Below, one piece after another: positions 5,360-5,552 of a stretch of 5,552 nt of DNA. How positions within the stretch are numbered: position 1 is the first letter of the stretch; every line of letters starts with the position of its first letter. The notes beneath the pieces were generated by a model that saw only the letters and a program-made list of their open reading frames with translations, did not search any database and was not told the origin of the DNA. The stretch comes from Verrucomicrobiota bacterium (GTDB lineage: Bacteria > Verrucomicrobiota > Verrucomicrobiia > Opitutales > UBA953): the NCBI GenBank assembly GCA_009924965.1, contig RFQN01000105.1, positions 1 to 5,552 on the forward strand, written 5' to 3'. The position numbers and the translations under genes are program-made.

Positions 5360-5382
5360 GAGAGGAGGTGTGCGGTAGGCTT

Positions 5383-5411
5383 AACGAAACACAGCGGACG
5401 CGGATTGGCAA
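5383..5411 (-). promoter_or_regulatory. Tentative promoter of the lipoprotein gene
   Basis: On the minus strand TTGCCA (5411-5406) matches five of six bases of the sigma-70 -35 consensus. A 17-nt spacer leads to TTCGTT (5388-5383), a poor -10 match, with GTTAAG just beyond as another weak option. The distance to the start at 5359 is suitable. The -10 mismatch keeps confidence low. Confidence 0.2.
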
Positions 5412-5448
5412 CCGATTTCGGGGTGGGCCGACGGCCAGCCGACCGCGC

Positions 5449-5473
5449 TATGTATCCGATAATTGCATACATA
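5449..5473. repeat. AT-rich perfect inverted repeat TATGTAT-N11-ATACATA (candidate operator)
   Basis: Two perfect 7-nt arms (5449-5455 and 5467-5473) flank an 11-nt centre, giving arm centres 18 nt apart, about 1.7 helical turns. GCGC occurs outside both arms (5445-5448 and 5476-5479), offset by two bases on the right. This is the only AT-rich island in the GC-rich 5360-5552 region. The centre contains GATAAT (5458-5463), close to a -10 box on the plus strand, but no good -35 precedes it. It lies 90 nt upstream of the lipoprotein start and could control that gene or one beyond the right edge. No T-run follows, so it is not an intrinsic terminator. It is most likely a dimeric regulator site. 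Confidence 0.4.
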
Positions 5474-5552
5474 CTGCGCCCGGCGGCCCGCGGTGCGCCG
5501 ATCCAGGATTGGCGGCGGACCCGGGGAGGGAGGGTCTCGTCGGGGGTAAACG

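Noticed and set aside
5402..5513. Direct repeat GGATTGGC at 5402-5409 and 5506-5513
   Set aside because: Eight bases with no extension or further copies; expected by chance in this composition.
5368..5552. Plus-strand frame from GTG 5368 open to the right edge, near AGGAGG
   Set aside because: AGGAGG overlaps the GTG, so the spacing is impossible for initiation, and the translation (Gly/Arg/Pro-rich) has no protein-like character.

Overview
The window is a GC-rich bacterial chromosomal segment. Most starts lack a Shine-Dalgarno sequence. It encodes a lipid A/lysophospholipid-type acyltransferase, a chorismate synthase, lipoproteins and an ECF sigma factor, so the organism is Gram-negative. 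The general character (GC-rich coding, a DUF3568-like lipoprotein, a compact sigma / membrane protein / exported helical protein cluster) suggests Verrucomicrobiota, perhaps the Opitutae. That placement is an impression from gene content, not a computed result. There are no rRNA or tRNA genes, IS elements, CRISPR arrays or obvious signs of recent transfer.

Left half, plus strand (1-2126). The window opens inside the 3' end of a trypsin/HtrA-fold protein whose catalytic Asp and Ser positions both appear to be substituted. A tight cluster follows: an ECF sigma factor (577-1149), a 122-residue single-pass membrane protein in the usual anti-sigma position (1199-1567), and an exported, highly charged helical protein (1572-2126). 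A 19-codon reading frame with a good ribosome binding site (1136-1195) bridges the first two genes. It ends 3 nt before the second gene, which has no binding site of its own. The three genes look like an envelope-stress or metal/protein-sensing module: exported sensor, membrane partner, sigma factor.

Right half, minus strand (5359 down to 2130). Reading leftwards there is a small lipoprotein (5359-4931), a strong intrinsic terminator (4905-4868), then a three-gene operon. Its genes are chorismate synthase aroC (4847-3738), a P-loop protein with degenerate nucleotide-binding motifs overlapping aroC by ATGA (3741-3013), and an LpxL/HtrB-family acyltransferase (3002-2130). The operon meets the sigma cluster tail to tail with only 3 nt between stop codons.

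Far right (5360-5552) is a 193-nt stretch without a convincing gene. It holds an AT-rich perfect inverted repeat (5449-5473) in otherwise GC-rich DNA, a likely operator or promoter region.

The best candidates for something undescribed are the sigma cluster with its hidden coupling ORF and non-zinc anti-sigma candidate, and the degenerate G-domain-like protein locked to aroC.
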